Source of the DNA: Chalciporus piperatus
Taxonomy: Eukaryota; Basidiomycota; Agaricomycetes; Boletales; Boletaceae
DNA: 64,000 nt
Assembly: GCA_038093975.1 (NCBI GenBank)
Contig: JBBPTG010000138.1
Coordinates: 1 to 64,000 of the forward strand
Reading direction: 5' to 3'
Position 1 is the stretch's first letter. Every line of letters begins with the position of its first letter. The position numbers were made by a program, and so were the translations under genes. The notes under the pieces were generated by a model, which saw only the letters and a list, made by a program, of their open reading frames with translations, was not told where the DNA came from and did not search any database. Positions 23,801 to 36,500 of this stretch are shown here, piece after piece.

Positions 23801-24820
23801 CAGGTGCGGGGGAGATTCGAGTTCTGAACTGCCACGATTGCTGGCAGGAGAAGTTGGTCGGAGTTGGTGGACGGAGATTTCAAACGGCGTTATTGAACGT
23901 GCACAGAACGTTGGAACAGGACTGCCTCAGATGGTACTAGGTGCTGGGTTGATACCGTGATACCGTGGTAGGAAGTTACGTAGGAGATTCAGCTGTCCTG
24001 TCTGATATGGCGTATTTCCCATCTGTCGCCATGTAATAGTACTCGATCGGCGAGTCAGAAACTTATCCACGCGAGCGGTCACAAGGCAGACATTGCCGCG
24101 GTGGGGGCGGCTTCTGCGGCGAAGAGATGGGTTGCCGAAGAGGCGGCGAAAAGAGCGCAATTGCGCCATGTGTCGTTGACCGCATCATTTTGTTGGGTCG
24201 ACCGTCATCCGTCCACCTCCAAAAAAGCTCAAGCCTCAGACGGAAGGTTCAGCGTTTACAAGGCGGATGCGGGAGTGGCGCAGAGGGATGAGTCCGAGTG
24301 TGGACAGTGGGAGTTGAGTGGGCATGGAGAGCGGTGATGAGGAAGAGGACTACATTGGGCAACTCTGAACCGCCCGAGAGTTCGGGAGCGGCGATGGCTG
24401 AAAAGGGGATGATCTCCGAAGGAATGACAGAGATCGGAGTGGTGTACACGAGTGTACACGCTGTGCGAGGTTCCGTGGTCAGTTCGACCGCATCTTCCAC
24501 GGGTAAGTACGGTCGGAGTACTGTACTCCATAACCATAAGTAACACGGTATCACGTATGATGTGACCAACGCCGAGCCATGAAGATTTACGAGTTTAGTT
24601 ACGGTAGATCAATCGTGCCTCGTCCATCATTGAGTCGTATTCACGTCCGTATACGTATTTGGCCTTTACCAAATCGACGGAGATACTCGTAAACGGTCTC
24701 AAGGCTAAGTATAACAAAGTTGGCTACAGTCGCGTGTAATCCCCCGTGTCTACCTTTATACTCCTCCATCTTCCCCTCTTCCTCCTCCTCCCCCCACATC
24801 TCCCCTCGTCCTCCCTCCCC
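20833..24820. other. Four kilobases without a recognisable gene
   Basis: This includes the PUF promoter on the right-to-left side and the promoter of the F-box gene at 24821. Minus-strand ORFs of 90-226 codons occur (21595-22056, 22292-22972, 23320-23754, 24249-24569), but none has a known motif, and their frames do not join into a convincing spliced gene. A short GGAGTAC-T-GTACTCC inverted repeat lies near 24515 and GTGTACAC occurs twice near 24442-24459. Species-specific or non-coding genes cannot be excluded. Confidence 0.5.
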
Positions 24821-27093
24821 ATGAATACTCATCTATCCCAAGACTCCCCCATTTGCCGTCTTCCCCTCGAAATTTTGGAGAAAATCGCCCTCGACCTTCA
24901 TGATGATCCGACGAGTCCGCCGTCAGCCATCCTACCGCTTCTCCTCACCTCAAAACACTTTAATCTCTCGCTCAGCTACAAGTCGAACAGCCACATCTAC
25001 GCTCGCATGTTCCGCGCCAACTTCGACTCGTCCGCACCCACTCGTAGACTGGGCGAGCCCAAAGCATCTGGCCTCTGCATACAGCTCCAGGAATACTGTG
25101 ATGCTCTCAAATGCATCAGGCGAGGTGACATCTTCGCGGACAACGTTCTCGAGACCTTCTGGGGTTGTTTCTCCATGATGATGGAGAACGACGGCAAGAA
25201 CCAGTTCCAACTCGACGCAGCCGGTCTCCCCGATTTCGTGGACAGGTTCGTTCGCGAACGTTTGTACGAGGACAACGTCGGCGGTTGGCCAGCGGATAAC
25301 GAGATCAACTCCCTCGCACTATGGCTGCTCTGGCTCTCCAGCACAGAAGGTTTGTTTATTCAATCACTCTCTGTCGTCACAGCTCAGATCGCCTCCGCGT
25401 GTCACTCAGATCGTCTCAGAGCCGAAACACCTGCTCAGCGTGCTCAGATGACGAAACTCATCTTACCATTCGTCCTCATGCCTGTTCGCGTAAGTCCAAC
25501 TCCACCATACATTGGTTCACTCGCCTCACATTGCCTTCCAGTACGCGGCTTACCTTGCTCCCAATGTTCACTGTTCACTCCCCCTGCCACGCAATATCTC
25601 ACAAGCCCCTCACTCGTTCCTGACTGTCCATGGTCCTTACCCACAATACCGCGATGGGTTTTCGCGCCGAGTGTCCTTGTATCACGTTCCCAACATCGAA
25701 GTCGGTGTCCCGCTCGCGTCTATTGCTGCTAAACTTGTCTATTTCTCTCATCGAGAAGTCTTCCCTGTCGGTGTCCCTCCTCACCTCCCGAGAAATCGTG
25801 CGCACGCCTTCCAGCTGGGCCTGAACATGGTTGGGCCAACGCAGGAAGACGTACAGGAGCTGAACGACCACAAGGTGGCGAAGCTCGTACCACGGTCGAC
25901 CTGGGAATGGTGGAACGAAATCAAGGACTTCGACAAGCTCAAGCCGGAAGCGCTTGTTTGGATCGCGCCGAGCGCCAGATGGGACGACGACTGGAACCGC
26001 TTCACCGACTGCAATTCCGTCTTCACCCCGATTTCCCTCAAACGTACGCACTACACCAAGGGTCTTCTCAGCGGTCTCTGGCAAGGCCGAATGCTGGTAC
26101 GTCCATTAATCGCTCTTCGTTGTACTCGAATATTCTAACCACTACCCGACACGCTAGTACCCTGACGATGGTCTGTACGGAACTATCATGCAAACTGCTC
26201 AAATGCCGCCTTCATTCAACGAGCAGAGCGTGGGTCTCACTGCCGCGCCCGTTTTCATGCGTCTTAGTGAATATCATTGTATGGATGTCGAGCCGAACCA
26301 GCCTTCGCCTTCCAGTGGTGTCCAGAACGCCTGGTTTCACGGCTCGGCACGACTCCAGGAGGTTTCAGTGGGTATCCCATCTCTCTGAATGAAATGCCGT
26401 TTGCTGAGCTTCGTATTACATGTAGCACGGCCTTGCTATCACGTGTCAGGAGAGGACTTCATCGTATCGTGAGTACGTACCTGGGGGTCCTGACTTACAC
26501 GATGAGAGCAAGTGTCGTGGGTGCCAATACCGTGGAACGTCGGAGATGATCTTCCGCGAAGACGACGCTCATTATCTCGACCTCTTGGACGAAGTCTTGG
26601 CAGAGGAAGGTATGGAAGAAGCGGAAGACGAAGACGACAATATGATAGAGGAGGACGCTGACGTGGAAATGACTACGGACGATTCCAACGAACTCGTCAT
26701 CAAACGCAAGTGTGATGGCATCCTCGATATTGTGCTCGTTGGCGAGGTGCGTAGTGCGCAGATATTCGCTTATCGAACGTTGCTTATTTGCAACCTTCTA
26801 GACCGACCTCCGGCACGGCCAGGCTTGGCATCACTACCGTTTCTATGGGCGTGTGCGTGAATGGGACGGACTTGTTGCGCTCATCCGTGTTCCTGTGAGT
26901 CGTTTGTTCATTGAGAAAAGGGTGTTCATATCTGATATCCGTTTAGACCCCTGGTGCGAACGCTCTCGGTATTTGGATCTTCACCGGCTACGTTGTCGGC
27001 GGCCAGAACTTTGTTGGAAATTGGCGTACCACCGCTCATCCAGGCGAACCTGTGACATTCGAATCTGCATTTGCCATGTCGAAGCGCGACTGA
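24821..27093 (+). CDS. F-box protein of an agaricomycete family, 644 residues
   Basis: Seven exons (ends 25349, 25489, 26096, 26367, 26746, 26894, 27093) give a length divisible by three. The N-terminus ICRLPLEILEKIALDL is an F-box-like helix. The middle has aromatic-rich segments (WEWWNEIKDF, LVWIAPSARWDDDWNRF, GLLSGLWQGRMLYPDDG), a CRGCQYR knuckle-like pair, and a very acidic stretch (EAEDEDDNMIEEDADVE). The end, HHYRFYGRVREWDGLVALIRVP and IFTGYVVGGQNFVGNWR, is the hallmark of this mushroom F-box family. It is presumably an SCF ubiquitin-ligase adaptor; the substrate is unknown. The start at 24821 places the F-box near residue 12. The first donor is GTTTGT, the same rare type used in the PUF gene. 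Confidence 0.82.
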
Positions 27094-27727
27094 CACCTGC
27101 ATTATCTTGGACTCATCATCTCAATACCCATGCTTTCATCTCATCTCATCTTTCTGCTCTGTATTGTAAATACCCCAAACCTCAACCAACGGCCCACACA
27201 GCATGTACACATTCGATATTTCTTGTAGATCTTCGTCGTCTTCAAGTTGCTTCCATTTTCACCCATCTTTCCCGATCATTTACTAGTCACAATCACGGGC
27301 AACCCTTCAATTTGTTTCTGATACTTACATGCATCCCATCGACATCGCCAATCCATCGAAGCCACTCCCTCGCACTGATTTCCATTGCATAGCATTTCAA
27401 CAGACAGCATCTCCAAAGCTTAGCTTACGTTGTTTACATAGTTATCTCGAAGTAGTCGACTCGCAGCATGCGCATAACATTTCAAGTACTTTTTGCTCAT
27501 TGCGCAGTGCCCGCATTCTTGTTATCTCTTGGGCCCCGCCACCCCATGTGACGCAAATAGTATGCGGTTTTGATGTGTGCATGACATTTGACAGCGGGCA
27601 TCAAAGATTATAACGGGAATCGGAATCCCCCACATGTCCATGATGGGCAGCCGTTGTGGACAGGCAGTGTGAGACGGCAAGAGACTGCCCCTTGCGAGTT
27701 ACTTCTCCCATCCCACCCCGAGTCTCA
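27094..27727. other. Intergenic, no gene
   Basis: About 630 bp between two co-directional genes; it holds the 3' end of the F-box gene and the promoter of the amidohydrolase. A second in-frame ATG at 27656 could extend the latter by 24 residues. Confidence 0.45.
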
Positions 27728-30102
27728 ATGCGGTTGAATTACGCAGCCACCGCTTCTACTGGCGCAAAGGCCCAGCCTAGTCGCACGACGACTCAGAAGA
27801 AGAAGACGGTCATCATAGCAGGGAAATTGTTTGATCCCTACAGTCTGAATTTGTTGACGAATCAGTTGATCACCGTCGACAATGAGTCTGGGCTCGTGTT
27901 GGACGTGTCTCCGTATGAATCACTGGCAGTGGTCCAGCAATCGGGTCGGGTCGTCCGAGTCGTACCAGGGGTCGGAGACGATGAGGTCGAGGTGATCGAT
28001 CTTGGCGAGTTGACGGTTCTCCCTGGGTTCGTCGATGCGCATGTTCATTGTGAGTTATCGTTGTTGTTGTTGCCCGTGTCGATCGTTTGCAAGTTGCTCA
28101 CAGCTTATCGTGGTTCATTGCTGCAGTCTTCATACACCCGTACGCTGAGACGTCGTGGGAGGACCAAGTGACGAAGGAACCTCTCGCGGAACGAGTCGTC
28201 AGAGCGACCGTTCATGCGAAGCGTACACTCATGGCGGGGTTCACAGCCGTACGGTACGTCACTCTCTCTCATCCGTCTCCTTCTTCATGGGGTTTAAATA
28301 ATTCGTGCTTCCGCTCCGCGATGACGACGTAGTGACCTAGGAACCGAGGGCGCTGACGACGCAGACGTTGCGCTTCGCAAATGTTTCTCCCCCACCGGTC
28401 TGGGCAAGGAGCCGCTCATACCCGGCCCGAGGTATTTTTGTGCAACGCGGGCCATCGTTCATACTGGCGCCTACGGTACGCTTTGTGTTCATTTCGCATC
28501 ATATTCGGATTTTTCCTTTGCATTGGCAATCCCCATCAAAGTTCTCCTTCTCTCTCGAAGACTTCCTTTCAGACTTCCTTTCGTTCTGGACTGCCGTGAC
28601 CCGGTCGGGTTTTCCCATCATTATCCCCAATATCGTTCCCCCCCTCATTGACATGCTGTTTCATTCCCCACTCACGGCTTATTGCCAACTTCTTTTTTTC
28701 ATGTCCGCGCTTCTCAGAACGTTATGGATGACTGTTTATCGAGATATATGGAAACAAGATTGATGTCGCGGTTTTCCGCTCTTTATCTTTCGTACTCCGT
28801 CGATTGTCGATGCTGATCGTGGACTCGTTCGTGATCACGCAGGTCCCAAGAGCGCTATACATGTGAACAGGGAAGGCATCGACGGCGTCACAGGGGCTGA
28901 GGTGGCAGACGGCCGCGAGGAATGTATCAAGGCTGTACGGCGGCAAATCGGTGCTGGAGCGGATTGGATCAAGGTGTGTTTCGTTCTCTCTGATCTATTA
29001 ACAACGCCACGGATTGACAAACAATTCATCCCCCTTCATCCATGCACGCCCACGTTCCATGAATAATGATGCTCGTTTGAATTGTGTTTGCATTTTTATT
29101 TATCGTCAATGTTTCATCGTCCCCGTCCTTCTGATACACGTTCCCTACGTGGCTGTGTCCTTTCAATTCGGGGACGACAGATATATGCAGGTCAGTGGGG
29201 TCGATATATATTAGATTGAAAGATCGTGACGTCGTCTCGTGCTCGTTTTCACTTCGTTCTCCAATTAGTCTAGATTCATTTTCGGTCATTTCCGCTCACT
29301 GATCATCTTCCCCGGGAAAACAGATTACGCCGTTCGTTCGAGGATTTTCTGCGTCTCCACGGCCTCCGGACGAGCTTCTATGAGCACGTTTAATTATGAA
29401 GAATTGAAGGCGTTAATTGAAACTGCACATCAATATGGAGTCAAGGTAGCGGCGCATGCGACGAATAGGGAGACTATCGCACAGCTTTTGAAGCTCTCGG
29501 TGGATACTATCGAACATGGGTACGACATCGCTTCGTCGGGCGGTCCGAGGAAGACATCAGAAGATCCTCGCGATCGTGAAACCTTGCATGCGCTGGCGCA
29601 ATCGAATACCAAATGGGTTCCGACGCTGGCAGCGTACTATACCATGACCCAAGGACCTGGGACATGGGAACCTGCTGCACAATCTTTCAAAGTCGCACTG
29701 GAAGAGGGGGTGGAGAACATTGCGTGTGGTGGGGATACGGGCGTGTTCGCGCATGGCAGGAACTCGCTCGAGATGTCGTTGATGGTTCGATTGGGTGCTG
29801 ATTGGCGCAAGGTACTTCGGTGGGGTACTCTCGGTGGATGGGAGTGTATCCGTTCGATGGACTGGGAAGGACCAAAGGGGCAAGCGCGTCTGGCATCCGT
29901 TGGCGATCTCGGCGAGTCTGCAAAGAACGTGGGGGACAACGAGGTTCCATTCGGAGCTGTCAGACGCGGTTTCGCGGCGGACTTGATCGCCACCTCGGGG
30001 GATTTCGCAACCGATTTCGATGACGCGGTGTCCGCGGAGAGCGTGTTGTTTGTGATGAAGGGGGGAAGGGTGTATAAACGTGATGGTGTCTCTCTTGTGT
30101 AA
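27728..30102 (+). CDS. Amidohydrolase-family metal-dependent hydrolase
   Basis: Six exons (27728-28049, 28127-28253, 28333-28475, 28843-28973, 29181-29190, 29324-30102) encode 503 residues. The metal-binding barrel is visible: DAHVHFF (HxH), GADWIK with the bridging Lys, VKVAAHA, DTIEHGY, and the catalytic Asp in GGDTGVFAHG. The N-terminal VIIAGKLFDPYS and C-terminal GFAADLIATSGD ... VLFVMKGGRVYK are the flanking beta-sandwich. It resembles imidazolonepropionase and Xaa-Pro-dipeptidase-type amidohydrolases, which hydrolyse cyclic amides or peptides; the exact substrate is unclear. No signal peptide. Two introns are long for this genome (367 and 207 nt), and one exon is only 10 nt. Confidence 0.88.
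29181..29190 (+). other. 10-nt microexon of the amidohydrolase gene
   Basis: ATATATGCAG lies between an acceptor (GACGACAG) and a donor (GTCAGT). It encodes IYA plus the first base of D, joining GADWIK to DYAVRSR. Direct splicing from 28973 to 29324 shifts the frame and meets a stop after about 19 codons. Confidence 0.8.
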
Positions 30103-32027
30103 TGGCGTTGACAGGTCGTCACATACATACTTGCAACGGGCGGTACTTGTTTCATTTTGATCAGTCGTTTCGCTAAAACGTGATTGGGAACGTGTTGGGT
30201 TGGTAAGTGTGGTTGGTGTATTTGATATGATTTTTTATATGCCTTCCCTGTGGCTTTCGCGTCAATGACGTTTCATTCTCATGATTTTTTGGGTCTCCGC
30301 ACGTCTCCTGCAAACGGGAGCGTGTCGTGGTCGGAGTGGGGTAAACGAGTGTAAGCTAGGTTCGGGATAGTCGTAACGGTTGATGTTATCGTTAGACCCG
30401 ATGGTCCCCTGGTAAATACTGATGCCAAGTGTCCCTAATGTTTGGACGATTTGCCCCTGCTATGGTCGCCAACCACTAGACTTGCCTAATGCGTTAGCCG
30501 GAGAGCGCGAGAAAGATTTGTCATCAGCTGTATAGCTGTGCTTTTAGCGAACACGAGTTTTTCTGTAGGAGCATTCTCTTGCTTGAACGCGTCGACACTT
30601 CTCTCCTTCAATGTATTCAGTCTTTTCTCAATGAAGTTCAATCGCAACGCCAGCGACAGACATTCCAAGCTATCCAACACGAAAAAGAGTCCATCCAACA
30701 TCGCCCCACTAGCCATCGTCCCATGCGATCCGCATCGGTACCCACAAACAAGTCAAGGCCCTCGTTTGGATATGACACATTGAGGGCCTGTTACGTTCGT
30801 GGAACATCAACAAGTCGCGTTCGCTCGCTGCGAGGCTTCGTTATGAAGCTGAGCAGACCAACGAGCGACGCGGTCTTTTTGGGTCTCTAATAGAGTTGAG
30901 GTCGGTGGAATTATCTGCCGAGCTCGTAGTTTTGGGACAGACATTTTTTTGTAGAACGATGTATTTGTTTCGTTTGGAATGATGATCGGTGATTGGCGTT
31001 GTCGCCGGTTTCTTGACTTTTTGTTTCCGTTGTCAGAGCAAGTTGGCCTGAGCCTGGTTGAAATTCGATCGAGGAACCCCGACGAGGTGGAATGCTAGTA
31101 GATCTGAATGTCAACTCGAGTGCTTTCTGCGCCGCCATTTGAGAAGGAGCGGCCTGCGACTCTTCGCTCAACTTCGGTGACTACAGACGAGGCTGGTCCT
31201 GCTCTGACTGCAGAGTTCACTCCAGGTCTCAAGACCACTTCATGACGCTCCCAAGAGTGAGGCGAGCGATCAAGCTCATCGTGAAACCAAAGCCGGCGAG
31301 TACACTTCGACTACTATGTAGTCGAGATAGACACGCCGCTAATCTAACAGAACCGACAGTCGTTCGAGATCCCGAAATCAGTTCAAGACCCTCTGTACAA
31401 GTTTCCTCATGAACATAGTGAGCGATCTCCTCCGTGCCTCTCTCTATAGAGCTGATTGTCTCAAGGTTTCTACTCTGCGCTCACCGGAACACCAGTGGAG
31501 GCCTGGTCGACATTAGCGAGCGGCGGCGTTCAAGGATCCAGGGGCAAGAGGCGCAGCGTATGTTCCTTCGCCGTACTACGTACTTGTGTCTTGCTCCATA
31601 ACATGTTCACACGCAGGCACGACTCTTTCAAAGCCCTGATGATGCGCTCAGTCCAACTCGTGGCCAACCCTTGGCTACGCCTTCAAGGTCAATCGGAACT
31701 GGACGGTATCTCCAAGTCCCGTCGCCCACATCCCCCTGGGAGCCTGATGTGAGACATCTTTGAGTTACACATGCGGATCTCATTGGAGCTTCAACAGAGA
31801 CATTCAATAGCAGACCCACCGTTTCGGGCGACATCTTCTCCTCGCGGCCCTGGCCGACTTGGGCGGGTCATGGAAGAGTTATGTTTGGCAGTTTTCCGTC
31901 CGACGTTGAATGAACCTGTTGAATAGGTTTCCGAATGTGTTTGGTGCCTTGATGATTCAAACCCCTGGTATGCAGGCGACGCCGTCGTTCGTGTGCGATC
32001 TCAGTTGGCGGGTGTTTTCCTCTTCAT
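30103..32027. other. Mostly unassigned; possible decayed multi-exon gene
   Basis: About 1.9 kb. Between 31340 and 31990 several short plus-strand stretches look protein-like in different frames (RQSFEIPKSVQDPLY near 31360, GFYSALTGTPVEAW near 31470, GYAFKVNRNWTVSPSP near 31670, LAALADLGGSWKSYVWQF near 31835, FGALMIQTPGMQATPSF near 31945), separated by stops. They may be exons of one old gene that I cannot name, now broken. The part 30103-31340 shows no recognised gene. Confidence 0.35.
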
Positions 32028-33216
32028 ATGCGGCGTCCGTCCAACCCTGAATATCGTGATGCGCAGGTTGATACCCCTTGCAACAAACGATCTTGCACCG
32101 AGTCAATTGGCGCAGAGAATTGTGATTCTCCAAGATCGAGCTGCACCGTGTATTTCGATGCCTTGGAAACGCCCGATGCGTCACGTCCCTGCTCCATTTC
32201 TGACGCCGCTGAAACTCAGGTAAACTTTCATCACCCTGATACCGCCTCGTGCTTAATTTCCACCAAGGTCAACAATGGAAATGGCCCATCGGAGAGCAAG
32301 TTAATATCTTTTCCATTCATTTATTCGGTCACGCCCACCTCACCTGACCTCTCCTCGCAGCGCTCCGTTTCCAATCCAGGCACCGGATGAAACGTCAAGG
32401 TTCAATCTTCCTTTCCTTCGGATCGAAGGACCGTCTCCGGATACCAGTTCCATGGCGCCCTCTTCACCGACATCTCCCTTGCTTTTTTCACGAGTTCAAT
32501 CTGATTCAGATTCCGATCCTGACGGAGAGGAGTCTCCTTTGGCTCGTTTCCCATTGACTGAAAAAGGACCAAGACCTTGCGCTAGTCGAAACTGGCGTTC
32601 GCCCTCGATCATGATGCCAAACGAAGCGCATGTAGATAGCAGGAGTCGTGCCGTCTTTCCGGATAGGAGGGTACCTATCAATGACCATCGGAGTGGCAAC
32701 TCAAACAAGCTTTCGCCTCCCAATCGCCCTCGTACGATCAACCACTTCGGTGACGATAATGACGATGAAGATCCGGCCGCTGTTCCTCACCAAGGGCGTT
32801 TCGGCGAATCCAATTCTAGGGAACCATCCCACATGAGGAGCTGGCTGGGTCGTCTTTGTAGGGAGACGTTGCGAAAGAGGAAGAAATTCTTTTCGTGGGG
32901 CGATCGAGATCGGGAAGTCGCAAGGCGCGGGGGCGGTGGCGGTGGGTGCCCGAAACCAGATCTTGGACCTCGTCTTGGACGCGCTCGTCGACAGTCTGCG
33001 CCACTCGTCGGCGCCACCGGTCCTACTACGAACCTCGAGATGCCTCCGGAACTGACCCGCAGGCGACTCACGAAACCGCGTCCGGCGAGCATGCCCGCGT
33101 TTACGACCGGACCGATATCGACGTCGACTCCGATGCGTTCGATGGGACGACGCTTCCAGGTTCAGCGAGCTAGACTATACGACGATCTTTGCGCCCAACC
33201 GATTTTCAAAGTCTGA
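32028..33216 (+). CDS. Unknown basic, low-complexity protein
   Basis: The open frame 32452-33216 extends back through APFPIQAPDETSRFNLPFLRIEGPSPD, and a 61-nt intron (32300-32360, weak GTTAAT donor) joins it to a first exon starting at 32028. The protein would be about 375 residues, rich in Arg, Ser and Pro, with a patch WLGRLCRETLRKRKKFFSWGDRDREV and an acidic stretch (DDNDDED). It looks largely disordered; no domain, signal peptide or membrane helix is recognised. The start is uncertain: exons could lie upstream in the decayed region. It may alternatively be a non-conserved ORF. Confidence 0.42.
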
Positions 33217-33500
33217 TGCCTGAGGCCTGAGGGGCAGAGGTTCTTACATCATCGACTAAAGCTGTGTTTTCAAATTCATGTTTCCTCCCCACCCAATATT
33301 GTACATATGATGTAACGAGTTAATCACCGATTATGATAGCTTATCATGAACCGTCGCATGCCCGTTTTGACAATGAAACTGTTTAATGGATGTTTTTGGT
33401 CTTACTGTACTCCACTCGGCGGCGGTGGGTAGTAAGTAGTAGTGCCGCGCGTGCTATACATAGAGATATAGATCCAACTCCACGGAATCAGATATAGTTA
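33217..33500. other. Short convergent 3' region
   Basis: Under 300 bp between two gene ends facing each other; nothing recognised. Confidence 0.4.
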
Positions 33501-36500
33501 CTAGAACAGCTTTTCCAACGGATCGATCACAGTACCCATCTACGGAAAGCAATTAGCCAAAACGAAACAAAGTACCCCCAAGCCGGCCCAGCACCACAGC
33601 ACCAGCGTACCGTACTCACCTTCTTGACGACACGTGGCAACGTGCCTCGCTGGAATCCCACTCTCGTATTCCACTCGGTACCCAACGGGGTATCCATACG
33701 CCGTTCAAACTGTGCATGACTCGAATAAGGGAACGGAAGATCCTTGACGAGATATTTGGCTGCTTTTTTGTCCCGTTTTTCGGAGACGATGACGTGTGCT
33801 TTTTTGTAATCGACTCGTGAGGTGGGATCGACGCCTGCGACTTTTTTGATGAGGTGAGGTTTGGGTGGTTGTTTTTTGGTGCCTGAGCCTCCCCAGGAGC
33901 CCTGGTGGGTGGGTGATCAGTGAGATGAGCGGAGGGGAGGGTTGGTGGATAGGTTGGGGAACGTACCCAGCCAGGAATGGTCGTGTCGACCTCGTGAGGA
34001 GCATCCGCTTCCGTTTCTTGACGTTTGGCCTCTTCAAATGCCTACGAACGTCGTGTAAGCTCTCCTCGTGCCGAGCAGGAGGGCAAATCACCTACCTGTA
34101 CTACGTTGTCCCCAGCGAACGCGAGAGCGACCAAATCGCGTTGTTGGAATGCCTGAACGCCCTTGCCAGTACCAGGTGCATTCTTTCTCTCCGCGGCTCG
34201 TTCCTGTTCCTCGAGTTCACTGTGAGCATCGGACTGGTCGTCATCGCCACCACCATTGGCGACTGCTGAGGACCCATTGGGAACTCCTGGTTTGGCTTTG
34301 CCCTTGGTTTTGGCTTTACCAGAGGTACTCAGCGCGGGCTGTGGGGGATCAGGAATCGTGAGCACGTTGCTAGCGTCGATTTCGAGCACTGCGTCGTCCC
34401 GTGCGCGCTCCCTCTCTTCCTCCGTCTTTGCAGCTTGTTTCTTGAGCTTGTTCGAAACCTTGGTCGATGTATCTACACCTTTGGAAACACGAACTTCGTT
34501 TCTCTTCCGCGAGGGACCGGAAGACTCGGAGTGTACCAGCCAGGGGTTGGTTACGGGAGCGGGGGAGCTGGGGGTGGGTGTCGACAGGCTTGGGGTGGGC
34601 GTAGCTTCGGGTGGATGGATGTCTTGCATGAGATCGGCAGATTGTAAGGTGACGCTAGAGGCGTCTGATGCCAAGGAACCCAGGGGTCGAAGTGGAACGG
34701 ACGCAGCACCAGGTCTGAACGAGAGTCGTCCACCCGTACGTTGTACCATCGCTGCTTCACTCGGTGGAAGAGTGCTCGTTTCGCCATCGTCTTCGTCTCC
34801 ATCCCCATCGACCGTTAATCCTAGCTCCCGTCCCAGTTCCTCAGCCTGAGCGTCCGCTTCCTGCGCTTGTCTAGCAGCAGCATCGCGCATGAACTTCATG
34901 TTGAAAACGCTCTTGCTCTTGAGATCCGGAACGTCCGCATCGTCCTCTGCACGCAAGGCAACCAGTTCTTCGAAAGCACCGCGCTTGATTCCTTCCTCGT
35001 CCAGCTCCTCCTCGTCGCTCTCGCTGTCCACGTTATCCTCGTCTCCACTTTCCTCCCCGCGTATTCGTCTCCGCAGTTTCTCTCCCCGCTCGAGCATTTC
35101 ATGGATAGCCTGACGTTGACCTTGATCAAGCTCTTCACGGCCTTGCATCGTCTTTGCCCACTTGCCCGTACTCTTATGTCTCAGCGTCGCCCGTTCCCTC
35201 GCCCTCTCCGCCTCCGCCTTCAACCTCTCCTCTTCTTCATCCACATCCACATCTCCACCGTCGTCCACCCCATCCAAACGTTCGCGCTGCTTCTTCCGAA
35301 TACGACGATACGTTTTACTCTTGATCTTGGCGACCCGTTTCGCCTTGCGATCAGCTCGAAACGCGAGTTCACGCATCATTCGTAGCTCAGCCCGACGGGC
35401 GGCTACTTCTTCCACGCTCAGATGAGCCATTTTGAGAGCTTCTGTGTGAACGATGTCTTCGTCTCGGAGTTGGGCGGATTTGAGGAGCTTGTCGACGGCT
35501 GATTCGAGTTCGTTGGATGGCTACGAAGTAGCATATATATGCGTGAGCGTTCACGAAGACACTGGTTTATTGAGGTGAAATGGGACGTACGGTGAACTTG
35601 GCAGCGAGTTCGAGGTTGGAAACCCGACTGGGTTTCTCAGCTTGGAGAGGGAAACTGAGGTGTTCAGCCTAGCATGATCGAACGAGAGTCAGCTGAATGA
35701 AGACGAGTGGAAGATATGTTATAACACACACCTCCTTGATTCGTTTCATCGTTGCCGACCATTTGTCGACCTCCTCCTTCGTCTGTTCGTATGCGGCCTC
35801 GCGATCAAGCCGTTCTTGTGCTCTTTGTGGGAGAGGAGCGGAGAGGGTTTTGGTTTTTGCGCTGGAAGAAGTAAGAGCTCTCGTGGATTTCTTCAGGGCA
35901 GCGAGGGCCGAGGAAGAGGATGCGAGTGGAGCTAGCAGGTCGTCCATCGTGAGCGTACTCGAGCCTACGGGTGTATGTATGACACTGATTAGACGAGTTT
36001 GCAGGGAGAAGAGCGACAGACATACCTCGAACGCCGAATTCGCCCTCCTCGCCAGCTTCGGTTCGCTCAGTGATCATCCGACGCTTTTTGGTGTTTGATT
36101 CTGATGAGGGAGCATCATCGGGTTTTCGTTTGAGAGAGTCCGAGGGATCGAGTTTGGAAAGGAAGGACTCGAGGTCGGCGAGAGCTTCGGGTGAGGGATC
36201 CTCGGAGTCTGAGGCAGCTATGTGGAGGTCATCGTCGTCCTCATCGTCGTCCTCGTCATCATACCCTTCATCCTCTTCTTCGTCCTCGTCTTCGTCTTCA
36301 TCGTCGTCTTCATCCTCCTCCTCGTCATCTTCATCCATACCCACGTCTGAATGTGTATCCGCGTCTCTTGTACCCATCCACTCCTCTTCTTCGTCCTCAC
36401 CCCCTTCAGTAACCTTGGATGGTGCTTCTTGCTTCTTTTTCTCGGCCTTCGGAGGCTGATCATCCTCGTTCTCCACCTCCGCACGCCCGTCGAAGATATC

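Noticed and set aside
36070..36459. Plus-strand ORF rich in poly-Ser
   Set aside because: It is the complement of the GAN-coded acidic run of UTP14, which is clearly coding on the minus strand.
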